Shown in pieces: positions 20,189 to 31,938 of a stretch of 64,000 nucleotides of DNA. A program made the translations under genes and the position numbers. The notes beneath the pieces were generated by a model, which saw nothing but the letters and a program-made list of their open reading frames with translations, was not told the origin of the DNA and searched no databases. Positions within the stretch are counted from its first letter, which is position 1. Every line of letters starts with the position of its first letter. The DNA is from Thiobacillus sp. (GTDB taxonomy: Bacteria; Pseudomonadota; Gammaproteobacteria; Burkholderiales; Thiobacillaceae): positions 225,212-289,211 of the forward strand of contig NZ_JAUYRI010000017.1 of NCBI RefSeq assembly GCF_030696885.1, read 5' to 3'.

Positions 20189-20841
20189 TGAGCGCAGTCC
20201 TGCGCAACCCGAAGCTCTGGATTGCGCTGCTGTGCCTGCTGCCGCTGGGGCGGCTGATCGCGCTCGGGCTGGGCGGCGGTCTGGGGGCAAACCCCATCGA
20301 GTTCATCACGCGCTCGACCGGCACCTGGACCCTGGTCGGACTGCTGGTCACGCTGTCCGTCACCCCGCTGCGGCGGCTGACCGGACGTGCTGACCTCATT
20401 CGTTACCGGCGCATGCTGGGGCTGTTCACCTTCTTCTACGCCAGCCTGCATTTCGTCACCTACATCTGGCTGGACCAGTTCTTCGACCCGGCGGCCATTG
20501 CCCGCGACATCGTCAAGCGCCCCTTCATCACGGTCGGTTTCAGCGCCTTCGTGCTGCTCATTCCACTGGCCGTGACCTCGACGCACGCCATGATGCGCCG
20601 GCTGGGCCGGCGCTGGCAGCATCTGCATCGCCTGGTCTATGCCATTGCGCTGCTGGGCGTGATCCATTACCTGTGGCTGGTGAAGAAAGACCTGACCGAG
20701 CCCCTGCTCTATGGCGGCGCACTGGCGCTGCTGCTGGTCCTGCGTCTGCCGTGGGGCGTGGCGGCATTGAATGCAGCCAGCACGCGGTGGGGACGGCAAG
20801 CCGCAGGTCGCAAGCCGGACGGGGTGAAGCCGGCCGGCTAG
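20188..20841 (+). CDS. msrQ: Heme-binding membrane subunit MsrQ
   Basis: MsrQ (YedZ) is a six-helix b-type cytochrome that passes electrons from the quinone pool, or from flavin reductase, to MsrP. The 217-residue protein shows the ferric-reductase-like fold: GLLVTLSVTPLRR, RRMLGLFTFFYASLHFVTY (heme-ligand histidine) and WQHLHRLVYAIALLGVIHY (two further histidines). The ATG at 20188 overlaps the msrP stop by one base; a TTG three bases earlier is less likely. The C-terminal 35 residues are basic and Ala-rich, slightly beyond the usual end. Confidence 0.95.
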   Translation: MSAVLRNPKLWIALLCLLPLGRLIALGLGGGLGANPIEFITRSTGTWTLVGLLVTLSVTPLRRLTGRADLIRYRRMLGLFTFFYASLHFVTYIWLDQFFDPAAIARDIVKRPFITVGFSAFVLLIPLAVTSTHAMMRRLGRRWQHLHRLVYAIALLGVIHYLWLVKKDLTEPLLYGGALALLLVLRLPWGVAALNAASTRWGRQAAGRKPDGVKPAG

Positions 20842-20865
20842 CAAAGAGGCTGCCCGGTCGTTCAT

Positions 20866-20991
20866 GAAAAACGAGGGGCAACGCCCCCGCCGATCATAAG
20901 AAAACCGGCGGGCAAGCCCTTGTTACGGATAAAAAAAGGGGGACAAGCCCCCGGCCGCGCCCATAAAAAAACGGGGGACAAGCCCCCGTTT
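20866..20991 (-). terminator. Four tandem Rho-independent terminators downstream of the histone-like gene
   Basis: Four successive GC hairpins lie between the converging msrQ and histone-like genes: GGGGC/GCCCC (20875-20887), GGGC/GCCC (20910-20919), GGGGG/CCCCC (20938-20952) and AACGGGGG/CCCCCGTT (20970-20990). Each is preceded on the plus strand by a run of four to seven A. On the minus strand each therefore reads as stem, loop, then a T-run: a classic terminator for the minus-strand gene ending at 21016. Hairpins 3 and 4 share the same loop ACAAG, so the array looks duplicated. Confidence 0.85.
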
Positions 20992-21015
20992 CAGATTGGG
21001 CAATGCCCGACCTGT

Positions 21016-21648
21016 TTAAAGCCCGAACGGCTTGATGACCGGTACCGCCGGTGCGGGTGCAGGTGCGACGGAAGGTGCCGGCGCGGGTTTGGCGGGAGCC
21101 GCCTTCTTCGCGACAGGCTTCTTCGCCGGAGCTGCCTTCTTGGCTGCAGGCTTTTTAGCTGCAGGCTTTTTGGCCGGAGCTGCCTTGACTGCGGGCTTTC
21201 TGGCTGCAGGCTTTTTGGCCGGAGCTGCCTTCTTGGCTACGGGCTTTTTAGCTGCGGGCTTTCTGGCCGGGGCCGCCTTCTTGGCTACAGGCTTCTTCGC
21301 GACCGCTTTTTTAGCTACGGGCTTCTTAGCGACGGCCTTTTTGGCTACAGGCTTCTTCGCGACCGCTTTTTTAGCTACAGGCTTTTTGGCGACGGCCTTT
21401 TTAGCTACAGGCTTCTTGGCGACCGCTTTTTTAACTGCGGGCTTTTTGGCCGGGGCTGCCTTCTTGGCGACGGGCTTTTTAGCTGCGGGCTTTTTGGCCG
21501 GGGCCGCTTTCTTGGCGACGGGCTTTTTAGCTGCGGGCTTTTTGGCCGGAGCCGCTTTCTTGGCTACGGGTTTCTTGGCCGCCGGTTTTTTGGCGGGTGC
21601 TGCCTTTTTGGCTGCCGGTTTAGCGGCGGGTTTTTTCACTGTTGCCAT
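21016..21648 (-). CDS. Histone H1-like Lys/Ala/Pro-rich nucleoid protein
   Basis: A 210-residue protein composed almost wholly of Ala, Lys, Pro and Val in KKPVAKK, KKPAAKK and KKAAPAKK units, like the C-terminal tail of eukaryotic histone H1, AlgP of Pseudomonas and the betaproteobacterial H1-like proteins. It should bind DNA non-specifically by charge and help compact the nucleoid; no folded domain is visible. The last 35 residues change to Ala/Pro with [11 protein letters not shown]. The ATG at 21648 has AAGGAG about six bases upstream; an in-frame extension to 21675 was rejected. The encoding DNA is a mosaic of short near-identical repeats, so length variation between strains is likely. 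Downstream are four tandem terminators. Confidence 0.85.
   Translation of the reverse strand: MATVKKPAAKPAAKKAAPAKKPAAKKPVAKKAAPAKKPAAKKPVAKKAAPAKKPAAKKPVAKKAAPAKKPAVKKAVAKKPVAKKAVAKKPVAKKAVAKKPVAKKAVAKKPVAKKAVAKKPVAKKAAPARKPAAKKPVAKKAAPAKKPAARKPAVKAAPAKKPAAKKPAAKKAAPAKKPVAKKAAPAKPAPAPSVAPAPAPAVPVIKPFGL
21100..21610. repeat. Degenerate short-period coding repeats in the histone-like gene
   Basis: Plus-strand units of the form GGCTTTTT(A/G)GC(T/C)(G/A)C and GGCCGGAGCTGCCTTCTTGG recur many times and encode the Lys/Ala/Pro blocks of the minus-strand gene. Between about 21290 and 21430 the unit is regular, with a period near 30 bp. Such tracts are prone to slippage and assembly error. They are not CRISPR: there are no unique spacers and the repeats are in frame. 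Confidence 0.7.
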
Positions 21649-21732
21649 ATAACACTCCTTAGAAGTTGAACACATTCACATATCACTACAGCTTGAAGCC
21701 ACGTGCAGTCAGAGTTTGCACTTCCAAAGCGT

Positions 21733-21800
21733 GGTATCAACAGGCAACCGTTCTGCCCGGAACCCGCTAGAAACGGGCGATACCGAGGCTCCGCTTGGTG
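21733..21800. other. Possible structured RNA or 5' leader between the histone-like gene and lysA
   Basis: The 300-bp gap 21649-21949 has no gene. Within it GGTATC (21733-21738) can pair with GATACC (21779-21784), enclosing two smaller hairpins: GTTC/GAAC (21750-21763) and CCCG/CGGG (21763-21777, sharing one base). An alternative hairpin, ACCGAG with CTTGGT (21782-21799), competes for the ACC of the outer stem. On the minus strand this would lie in the leader of the histone-like gene. No known RNA family is recognised. Confidence 0.35.
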
Positions 21801-21907
21801 AGCTTCATTCTAGTGGCTTTTGAACGGTGTTCAATGAATAGTCAAGATTCAGTGGAATCGACCATGGGGAGAATGTCGCAGTGAAGCAAAATGTATCGAT
21901 GCGACAC

Positions 21908-21934
21908 TAAAAACCCGGGAAATTCAATACCGGG
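21908..21934 (-). terminator. Rho-independent terminator of lysA
   Basis: On the minus strand, 16 bases after the lysA stop, CCCGG pairs with CCGGG across an 11-base loop and is followed by TTTTT. On the plus strand this is the A-run at 21909-21913, CCCGG within 21914-21919 and CCGGG at 21930-21934. Confidence 0.75.
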
Positions 21935-21949
21935 CCATGTCAAAGATCG

Positions 21950-23194
21950 TCAATAAATACGCCGCTCTCCGGACATCATGTCGGTTTGATTTTCGCGTTC
22001 ACGTATTAGGTGAATTTCATTCTTGTCGACCAGAATTTCCGCTGCCCGAGGACGCGAATTGTAGTTCGAAGCCATGCTCATGCCGTAGGCACCGGCCGAA
22101 AGCAGGGCCAGCAGGTCGCCTTCCTCGACCGCGAGATCGCGCGCAAAGCCAAGGAAATCGCCGGTTTCGCAGATCGGGCCGACGATGTCGTAGCGCTTCG
22201 GCGGGTCGCTGCGTTCGTTGACGGCGACGATCTCGTGATACGCCTCGTACAGCGCGGGTCGCATCAGGTCGTTCATCGCCGCGTCGACGATGGCGAAATT
22301 TCTGTCTTCGCCCGGCTTCAGGTACTCGACGCGGGTCAGCAGCAGGCCGGCGTTGCCGACCAGCGAACGCCCCGGCTCCAGCAGCAGCTTCTCGCGGCGA
22401 CCGGCAAAGCGGGCCGCCAGCACGCGGCCGTAAGCCGCCAGATCGGGCGGTGTTTCATCGCGGTAGCGGATGCCGACACCCCCGCCAAGGTCGATGTGAT
22501 GCAGCGCAATGCCCTCGGCCGCGAGCGCATCGACCAGTGCCAGCACGCGGTCGGCGGCATCGGCCAGTGGCGACAGGTCGGTCAGCTGCGAGCCGATGTG
22601 GCAGTCGATGCCGGTGACCCCCAGGTTGGGCAGGCTGGCGGCCAGGCGGTAGAGCGCGGGCGCGTCGGCGATCGGTACGCCGAACTTGTTTTCCTTGAGC
22701 CCGGTGGAAATGTAGGGGTGCGTCTTCGGGTCGACGTCCGGATTGACGCGGAATGACACCGGCGCCACCTTGCCGAGTTCGCCGGCCACGCGGTCGAGGC
22801 GCTTCAGTTCGCTGGCGGATTCGACGTTAAAGCAGAGAATGCCGGCGTCCAGCGCGGCGCGCATCTCGTCTGCGGTCTTGCCGACGCCGGAGAACACCAC
22901 CTTGCCGGGGTCGCCGCCGGCAGCCAGCACGCGGGCCAGTTCGCCGCCGGAGACAATGTCGAAGCCGGCGCCGAGCCGGGCGAACAGGTTGAGGATCGCC
23001 AGGCTGGAGTTGGCCTTGACGGCATAACAGATCAGGTGAGGCGTCTGGGCGAAGGCGTCGGCGTAGGCCTGGTAGGCATTTTCGAGCGCCTGCCGGGAGT
23101 AGACATACAGCGGTGTGCCATAGCGTTCGGCAAGCGTGTCCAGCGCCACGTCCTCGAGATGAAGACGGCCGTCGAGTCGATGCAGGGTATTCAA
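21950..23194 (-). CDS. lysA: Diaminopimelate decarboxylase LysA
   Basis: LysA decarboxylates meso-diaminopimelate to L-lysine, the last step of lysine synthesis, using PLP. This 414-residue fold-type III enzyme has the PLP lysine K60 in CYAVKAN, the glycine-rich phosphate loop GGGVGIRY, EPGRSLVGNAG, and the substrate/PLP contacts GPICETGDFLG and GAYGMSMASNYNSRPR. The length is normal. It starts with TTG at 23194, which overlaps the lptM stop (TTGA), so the two genes are translationally coupled. A strong terminator follows the stop. Confidence 0.96.
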   Translation of the reverse strand: MNTLHRLDGRLHLEDVALDTLAERYGTPLYVYSRQALENAYQAYADAFAQTPHLICYAVKANSSLAILNLFARLGAGFDIVSGGELARVLAAGGDPGKVVFSGVGKTADEMRAALDAGILCFNVESASELKRLDRVAGELGKVAPVSFRVNPDVDPKTHPYISTGLKENKFGVPIADAPALYRLAASLPNLGVTGIDCHIGSQLTDLSPLADAADRVLALVDALAAEGIALHHIDLGGGVGIRYRDETPPDLAAYGRVLAARFAGRREKLLLEPGRSLVGNAGLLLTRVEYLKPGEDRNFAIVDAAMNDLMRPALYEAYHEIVAVNERSDPPKRYDIVGPICETGDFLGFARDLAVEEGDLLALLSAGAYGMSMASNYNSRPRAAEILVDKNEIHLIRERENQTDMMSGERRIY

Positions 23195-23316
23195 TTTGAA
23201 GTCCGTTGCGGTGCAGGAGGATTTTCGGGAAGATACAGGTCACCCTTGGAGCCGCAGGCCGCGAGACCCAGCCCGCACAGCAACAGGGACACTATATATA
23301 ACGTGCGCAGTTTCAT
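23191..23316 (-). CDS. lptM: LPS translocon maturation lipoprotein LptM (YifL-like)
   Basis: A 41-residue lipoprotein with signal peptide MKLRTLYIVSLLLCGLGLAAC, lipobox LAAC with lipidated C21, then GSKGDLYLP, the signature of LptM/YifL. LptM stabilises the LptD-LptE outer-membrane translocon and promotes correct LptD disulfides. The gene sits directly before lysA with overlapping stop and start (TTGA), the conserved proteobacterial cyaY/lptM/lysA arrangement. It diverges from cyaY, whose start is 25 bp away. Confidence 0.9.
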   Translation of the reverse strand: MKLRTLYIVSLLLCGLGLAACGSKGDLYLPENPPAPQRTSN

Positions 23317-23341
23317 GCGCGAGATGTTAGCACGGGGCACC

Positions 23342-23665
23342 ATGACAGAAATCGAATCCAGCGAGGCCGCGTTCAACCAGGCTGCCGCCACCACCCTTGC
23401 CCGTATCGAGCAGGTGCTGGAAGACGCAGACCTGGATTTCGAGACGCCGGCCGACGGCATCATCGAGGTCGAATTCGACGACGGCAGCAAGATCATCATC
23501 AACCGCCACGGCGTCGCGCGCGAGCTCTGGGTCGCCGCGCGTTCGGGCGGCTTCCACTTCAAGCCGCAGGACGCCAGCTGGGTCGACACCAAGAGCGGCG
23601 AGCCGCTCTACGACAAGCTGGCTGCACTGATCGCCGCGCAAGGCGGCGTCATGGTCCGCTTCTGA
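23342..23665 (+). CDS. cyaY: Iron donor/frataxin homologue CyaY
   Basis: CyaY binds iron through acidic residues on its first helix and strand and modulates IscS during Fe-S cluster assembly. The 107-residue protein shows the frataxin pattern: an acidic helix (EQVLEDADLDFET), strands EVEFDDGSKIIINRH and ELWVAARSGGFHF, and a C-terminal helix after SGEPLYDKL. The ATG at 23342 begins the conserved helix; upstream in-frame codons overlap lptM and were rejected. A Cys-rich MarR regulator starts four bases after the stop, suggesting co-transcription. Confidence 0.94.
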   Translation: MTEIESSEAAFNQAAATTLARIEQVLEDADLDFETPADGIIEVEFDDGSKIIINRHGVARELWVAARSGGFHFKPQDASWVDTKSGEPLYDKLAALIAAQGGVMVRF

Positions 23666-23669
23666 ACTC

Positions 23670-24266
23670 TTGAAGAAAAGCCAGGCGCTCACCCTGTTCG
23701 ACCTGGTCGAGCGGCTGTCGCTGCTGACCCGGGCCGACCTCAGACAGGCGGGCACCGAGCAGCACCTGCAGCCGGTGCACCTGCAGGTGCTGTTTTATCT
23801 GAACCAGGCCAATCGCTTCAGCAACACGCCGCAGGCGCTGACCGAATACCTCGGCCTGACCAAGGGCACGGTGTCGCAGACCGTGCTGGTGCTGGCGCGC
23901 CGCCGCTTGATTTCGCGCTATGCCGACCCCCGCGACGGTCGGGTGGTGCGGCTGATTCTGGCCGAGGGGGGCACCAATCTGTTGAAGACGCTCTCCGCGG
24001 GCGCCGCCTGGCGGGACATCGTGCAGACCGCCAGCGCGGCGCGGGTGACGTCGGCGGTGGTGGTGCTGCGCCAGGTACTGGCTCAGGTGCAGGCGCAAAG
24101 CGGCAAGCGCACCTTTGGCGTGTGCGCGACCTGCCATTACAACCAGCGGATCGGGCCGCGCAGCTATTTTTGCGGCTTGATGCAGGAAAAGCTGTCCAGC
24201 CCCGAGGTGCGGCGGATCTGCCGCGAACACGTGCCGCCGGTGCAGCAAGCCGAACCGGCAAGCTGA
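23670..24266 (+). CDS. MarR-family regulator with C-terminal four-cysteine motif
   Basis: A 198-residue winged-helix protein. The MarR fold spans about 20-140, with recognition region LGLTKGTVSQTVLVLARRRLI and wing DPRDGRVVRLILAEGG. After the dimerisation helix comes an unusual extension with cysteines spaced CX2CX12CX15C (CATCHYN, SYFCGLM, RRICREH), which could hold zinc or an Fe-S cluster. The likely start is TTG at 23670, four bases after the cyaY stop. Co-transcription with frataxin makes iron or Fe-S status a plausible input, but that is inference; ordinary MarR proteins sense small phenolics or oxidants. It converges with argH, 15 bp away. Confidence 0.82.
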   Translation: MKKSQALTLFDLVERLSLLTRADLRQAGTEQHLQPVHLQVLFYLNQANRFSNTPQALTEYLGLTKGTVSQTVLVLARRRLISRYADPRDGRVVRLILAEGGTNLLKTLSAGAAWRDIVQTASAARVTSAVVVLRQVLAQVQAQSGKRTFGVCATCHYNQRIGPRSYFCGLMQEKLSSPEVRRICREHVPPVQQAEPAS

Positions 24267-24281
24267 CGCCCGGTTGCTGAT

Positions 24282-25673
24282 CTAGATGCGCTGGCGGGCG
24301 CGTGCGATGGCGGCGCGCACCTGCGTCGGCGCGGTGCCGCCCAGGTGATCGCGGGCGGCGAGCGAGCCTTCCAGCGTCAACACGGCGTAGATATCGTCTG
24401 CGATCAGGGGGCTGAAGGCCTGCAGGTCGGCCAGCGGCAGGTCGGCCAGATCGCGCCCGGACGCTTCCGCCGCGCGCACCGCGCGTGCCACCACTTCGTG
24501 CGCATCGCGGAACGGCACCCCTTTCTTCACCAGGTAGTCTGCCAGATCGGTGGCCGTGGCAAAGCCCTGCATCACCGCGGCGCGCATCGCGTCCGGCTTG
24601 ACCGTCACCCCGCGCAGCATGTCGGCATAGATCGCCAGCGTGTCGGTCAGCGTGTCGACGCTGTCGAACAGCGGTTCCTTGTCTTCCTGGTTGTCCTTGT
24701 TGTAGGCCAGCGGCTGGCCTTTCATCAGCGTCAGCAGGGCGACCAGGTTGCCATTGACCCGCCCGGTCTTGCCGCGCACCAGCTCGGGCACATCCGGGTT
24801 TTTCTTCTGCGGCATGATGGATGAGCCCGTGCAGAAGCGGTCGGCCAGGTCGATAAAGCCGAAGCGCGGGCTCATCCACAGGATCAGCTCTTCCGACAGC
24901 CGTGACAGGTGGGTCATCACCAAGGCGGCTGCGGCGGCGAATTCGATCGCGAAGTCGCGATCGGACACCGCGTCGAGCGAGTTCTCGCACACTGCCTCGA
25001 AGCCGAGCTGGTCGGCGACGAACTGGCGGTCGATCGGGTAGCTGGTGCCGGCCAGCGCGGCGGCACCGAGCGGCAGCCGGTTCACCCGGCGGCGGCAGTC
25101 GGTCATGCGCTCGGCGTCGCGCGCCAGCATCTCGAAATAGGCGAGCAAGTGGTGGCCGAAAGTGACCGGCTGCGCCACCTGCAGGTGGGTGAAGCCCGGC
25201 ATCACCGTGTCGGCATGCTGTTCGGCCAGGTCGACCAGTGAAGTCTGGCAAGCCTTGAGCCCGGCCACAATGCGGTCGATCGCGTCGCGCAGGTAGAGGC
25301 GGATATCGGTCGCCACCTGGTCATTGCGGCTGCGGCCGGTGTGCAGGCGCTTGCCGGCATCGCCGATCTTGGCGGTCAATGCGGCCTCGATGTTGAGGTG
25401 GACGTCCTCCCGGTCGAGTGACCAGCTGAATCCCCCCGCGCGAATCTCGGCCAGCAGTTCGGCCATACCGCCCCGGATGGCCTCCAGATCGTCCTTGGAC
25501 AGCACGCCGACGTGGTGCAACATGGCGGCGTGCGCCAGCGAACCCTGAATATCGAACTCGGCCAGCCGATAATCGAAGGGTATCGACGCGGTATAGCGTT
25601 TGACGATTTCGGAAACCGGCTCGGAAAAACGACCGGACCAGGCGCCGGTCGGCGGCGTCGATGACGTGCTCAT
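24282..25673 (-). CDS. argH: Argininosuccinate lyase ArgH
   Basis: ArgH splits argininosuccinate into arginine and fumarate, the last step of arginine synthesis. The 463-residue protein carries the fumarase/aspartase-superfamily signature [12 protein letters not shown] with the catalytic serine loop, plus [15 protein letters not shown]-type and [14 protein letters not shown] segments. The ATG at 25673 gives [10 protein letters not shown] and then WSGRFSEP, the normal N terminus; an in-frame extension to 26165 runs through the opposing kinase gene and is not real. Only nine bases separate it from the divergent histidine kinase. Confidence 0.96.
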   Translation of the reverse strand: MSTSSTPPTGAWSGRFSEPVSEIVKRYTASIPFDYRLAEFDIQGSLAHAAMLHHVGVLSKDDLEAIRGGMAELLAEIRAGGFSWSLDREDVHLNIEAALTAKIGDAGKRLHTGRSRNDQVATDIRLYLRDAIDRIVAGLKACQTSLVDLAEQHADTVMPGFTHLQVAQPVTFGHHLLAYFEMLARDAERMTDCRRRVNRLPLGAAALAGTSYPIDRQFVADQLGFEAVCENSLDAVSDRDFAIEFAAAAALVMTHLSRLSEELILWMSPRFGFIDLADRFCTGSSIMPQKKNPDVPELVRGKTGRVNGNLVALLTLMKGQPLAYNKDNQEDKEPLFDSVDTLTDTLAIYADMLRGVTVKPDAMRAAVMQGFATATDLADYLVKKGVPFRDAHEVVARAVRAAEASGRDLADLPLADLQAFSPLIADDIYAVLTLEGSLAARDHLGGTAPTQVRAAIARARQRI

Positions 25674-25682
25674 GGGGCAGGT

Positions 25683-26735
25683 ATGGGGATGAAAAGAAAG
25701 AATCATAACAACCGGCAGGTTGAATTGCCGAACTTCTGTCACATGGGTGTCAACCTGCGCATCGCGCTGACGGTGGAAGCCGCGCTGGTCGCCGGCGTGA
25801 TTGCACGCGTGCCCGACGCGCCGGCCTTCTGGGCCGACTTCATCGCGCTGTCGGCGCTGGCGCAGCCGGCGCTGCTGCTGACCCTGTTGGCGCTGTGCGC
25901 GGCCGGAAACTGGCTGCGCAGTCGCCCCTACCGGCTGGGCGTCGCCTGCACGCTGGCCCTGGGTGTGGCGGTCCCGGTGCTCACCACGCTGTGGCTGAAT
26001 CCGCTGCTGGCCGGACCGCATCCCGTCCCGCCGGCAGGCGTCGCGCTGTTTGCGCTGGTGATTGGCGCGGGCCTGCTGGCCTATTTCAACCTGCGCGCCC
26101 GTGCGCTGTCGCCCGCGATCACCGAGGCGCGGCTGCAGGCCCTGCAGGCGCGCATCCGCCCGCACTTCCTGTTCAACAGCCTCAACGCGGTGCTATCGCT
26201 GGTGCGCAGCGACCCGCGCCGCGCCGAGCATGCGCTGGAAAACATGGCCGACCTGTTCCGCGCGTTGATGAGCGATGCCCGCCAGCTGGCCCCGCTGGAA
26301 GACGAAGTCGCGCTCACCCGTGCCTACCTGGAACTGGAGCAACTGCGGCTGGGCGACCGCCTGCAGGTGGTCTGGCATATCAACAAAATGCCGGGCGATG
26401 CGCTGATTCCGCCGCTGGTGATCCAGCCGCTGGTCGAAAACGCGGTCTATCACGGCATCGAGCCGCAGTCGGAGGGCGGCGAGATCAGCCTCAATATTTA
26501 TCGCAGCGCCGACAAGGTGCATATCGTGGTGCGCAACCCGATCGCTGCCGAAGCTGGCCATCACAAGGGCAACCGCATCGCGCTGGCCAACATCCGCGAG
26601 CGCCTGCTGCTGCACTTCGATCTCGACGCCCAGCTCAAGTTGGAGCCGCTGGGGGCCGTTTATCAGGTGCACATTGTCATTCCCTATACCCGTGAACGCA
26701 CCCAACCTGCCCCTGCGCGTCCTCATCGTCGATGA
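25683..26735 (+). CDS. AlgZ/LytS-type sensor histidine kinase
   Basis: A 350-residue inner-membrane kinase of the His_kinase (PF06580) class. Residues about 25-140 contain four hydrophobic helices, then [13 protein letters not shown] with the phosphorylated H161, and a C-terminal ATPase domain with [13 protein letters not shown] (N box) and [11 protein letters not shown]. Upstream of the first helix is LPNFCHMGV, a conserved element of AlgZ-like kinases, so the early ATG at 25683 (or 25689) is preferred over the ATG at 25743, although it leaves only nine bases to argH. It overlaps the response regulator by about 44 bases. In Pseudomonas the AlgZ/AlgR pair controls alginate, twitching and virulence; the targets here are unknown. 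Confidence 0.88.
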   Translation: MGMKRKNHNNRQVELPNFCHMGVNLRIALTVEAALVAGVIARVPDAPAFWADFIALSALAQPALLLTLLALCAAGNWLRSRPYRLGVACTLALGVAVPVLTTLWLNPLLAGPHPVPPAGVALFALVIGAGLLAYFNLRARALSPAITEARLQALQARIRPHFLFNSLNAVLSLVRSDPRRAEHALENMADLFRALMSDARQLAPLEDEVALTRAYLELEQLRLGDRLQVVWHINKMPGDALIPPLVIQPLVENAVYHGIEPQSEGGEISLNIYRSADKVHIVVRNPIAAEAGHHKGNRIALANIRERLLLHFDLDAQLKLEPLGAVYQVHIVIPYTRERTQPAPARPHRR

Positions 26736-27456
26736 CGAGGCGCCGGCGCGCCGGCGTTTGCGCGACGTGCTGGCCGACTGCGCCGAACAGCTGGCGGTCG
26801 ATATCGTCGGCGAAGCCGGCAGCGGCGTGGAGGCGATGGAGCAGGTACAGCGCCAGCCGGTCGACGCGGTGCTGCTCGACATCCGCATGCCGGACATGGA
26901 CGGGCTCGAATGCGCCGCCCACCTCAACCGGCTGGCCGCGCCGCCCGCGATTATCTTCAGCACGGCCTACGATATCTATGCCTGCCAGGCCTTCGACCTC
27001 AATGCCGTCGATTACCTGCTGAAGCCGGTGCGCGCCGACCGCCTGGTACGCGCGCTGTCGCGGGCGCACCGGCTCAGCGCCACCGCGCTCGACCACCTGC
27101 GCGAGGCCCATCCCAAGGCCCGCAGCCACCTGTCGCTCAACGAAAAAGGCCGCATCGTGCTGATTCCGGTGGCCGACATCCTCTTCCTCAAGGCCGAACT
27201 CAAATACGTCACCGTGCGCACCCCCGCGCGCGAATTCCTGATCGAGGAGTCGCTGACACGGCTCGAAAGCGAGTTCGACGAGGCCTTCCTGCGCATCCAC
27301 CGCAACTGTCTGGTCGCCACGGCGCGCATCCGCGAAGTGGGCAAAATGCCCGGTGACGACGACGGCCATTTTTTGCGCCTGCACGGACTCGACGAGCGTT
27401 TGCCGGTCAGCCGGCGTCAGTATTCGACCCTGCGCGAAAAAATAAAGCAAATATAA
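26692..27456 (+). CDS. AlgR-type LytTR response regulator
   Basis: A 254-residue two-domain regulator. The receiver (about 8-125) has the acidic pair VDDE, phospho-acceptor D63 in LLDIRMPDMDG, a switch Thr/Ala segment FSTAYD and the conserved lysine in YLLKPV. The LytTR DNA-binding domain (about 150-250) shows ILFLKAELKYVTVRT and FLRIHRNCLV. The start is taken as GTG at 26692 inside the kinase gene, giving [16 protein letters not shown]; the longer reading from 26674 has no better site. It should be phosphorylated by the upstream kinase. Confidence 0.9.
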   Translation: MNAPNLPLRVLIVDDEAPARRRLRDVLADCAEQLAVDIVGEAGSGVEAMEQVQRQPVDAVLLDIRMPDMDGLECAAHLNRLAAPPAIIFSTAYDIYACQAFDLNAVDYLLKPVRADRLVRALSRAHRLSATALDHLREAHPKARSHLSLNEKGRIVLIPVADILFLKAELKYVTVRTPAREFLIEESLTRLESEFDEAFLRIHRNCLVATARIREVGKMPGDDDGHFLRLHGLDERLPVSRRQYSTLREKIKQI

Positions 27457-27588
27457 ACAAATACTTGGGTCGTCCCTACAACTAAAGTTGTATAGCCAAA
27501 TTCTGCAGCCCTCCGTACGATGAATTTGCTTGTGGTTTCGGCCGCAAGCTGGAAGTTCTCCGCAACGAGGGGTTGTCCTCTCTATTCC

Positions 27589-27618
27589 GCCGGGTTCGCA
27601 AGAACCCGGCATTTTTTT
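27589..27618 (+). terminator. Strong Rho-independent terminator after the algZR-like pair
   Basis: GCCGGGTTC and GAACCCGGC form a perfect nine-pair stem closed by a GCAA tetraloop and followed by A and seven T. It lies 133 bases after the response-regulator stop and 26 bases before the Nudix start. The intervening 27457-27588 holds a palindrome, TACAACT-AA-AGTTGTA, near 27477-27494. Confidence 0.92.
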
Positions 27619-27643
27619 GTCCGCACTGGGTATCATCGCGGAC

Positions 27644-28201
27644 ATGAAAAACGCCATTCCCGACCTCACCGAAACCGAGCTTGAGAGCGAAACCGTCTTC
27701 CATGGGCGGCTGATGCACGTCAAGCGCGACCGCGTGCGCTTGCCCGACGGCCGCGAATCGACGCGCGAATACATCGTTCACCCCGGCGCCGTCGTCGTCA
27801 TCCCGGTGTTCGACAACGGCGATCTGCTGCTGGAGCGCCAGCATCGCTACCCGCTGCACCGCGACTTCATCGAACTGCCGGCCGGCAAGATCGACCCTGG
27901 CGAAGACGACCTGACTTGCGCGAAACGCGAACTGGAAGAGGAAACCGGCTACACCGCCGCCGAGTGGCGCGAAGTCACCACCATCTATCCCTGCATCGGC
28001 TATTCTGACGAGCGGCTGGCCTTCTACCTGGCGAAGGGGCTCACCGAAGGCACCCACGGCCGCGACCACGACGAATTCCTGGAAATTTTCCGCCTGCCGT
28101 TCGCCGAGGCGATGCAGTGGGTCAAGGACGGCCGCATCTGCGAGACCAAGACCGTGATCGGGCTGTTCTGGCTCGAAAAAATGCTGCAGCAGGGTTGGTA
28201 G
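27644..28201 (+). CDS. Nudix hydrolase, ADP-ribose pyrophosphatase type
   Basis: A 185-residue Nudix enzyme. The Nudix box GX5EX7REUXEEXGU is complete, running from GKIDPGE to RELEEETGY, and is preceded by ELPAG, as in NudF/ADP-ribose pyrophosphatases that cleave ADP-ribose to AMP and ribose 5-phosphate. The N-terminal strand region (FHGRLMHVKRDRVRLPDG) and dimer contacts are typical of that subgroup. The ATG at 27644 follows the terminator directly. It converges with metH, whose stop is 15 bp away. Confidence 0.9.
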   Translation: MKNAIPDLTETELESETVFHGRLMHVKRDRVRLPDGRESTREYIVHPGAVVVIPVFDNGDLLLERQHRYPLHRDFIELPAGKIDPGEDDLTCAKRELEEETGYTAAEWREVTTIYPCIGYSDERLAFYLAKGLTEGTHGRDHDEFLEIFRLPFAEAMQWVKDGRICETKTVIGLFWLEKMLQQGW

Positions 28202-28216
28202 CCCCGTTATCCGGTG

Positions 28217-31903
<3,687 letters not shown>

Positions 31904-31925
31904 GGCGGTCAACTGGGGCAGGGGA

Positions 31926-31938
31926 ACGTCGCATTATA
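31926..31938 (-). promoter_or_regulatory. Possible metH promoter -10 box
   Basis: Reading the minus strand, TATAAT occurs at 31938-31933, about 30 bases upstream of the metH ATG. A convincing -35 hexamer is not visible, so this is tentative. The rest of 31939-32073 shows no gene. Confidence 0.35.

Noticed and set aside
21100-21610. Regular repeats that might be a CRISPR array
   Set aside because: The repeats are in frame, lack unique spacers, and encode the Lys/Ala/Pro blocks of a histone-like protein.
21733-21800. Resemblance of GGCTCCGCTTGGTGAGC to part of 6S RNA
   Set aside because: Only a short stretch is similar; the long flanking helix and central bubble of 6S RNA are not visible and the location is not next to its usual neighbour.
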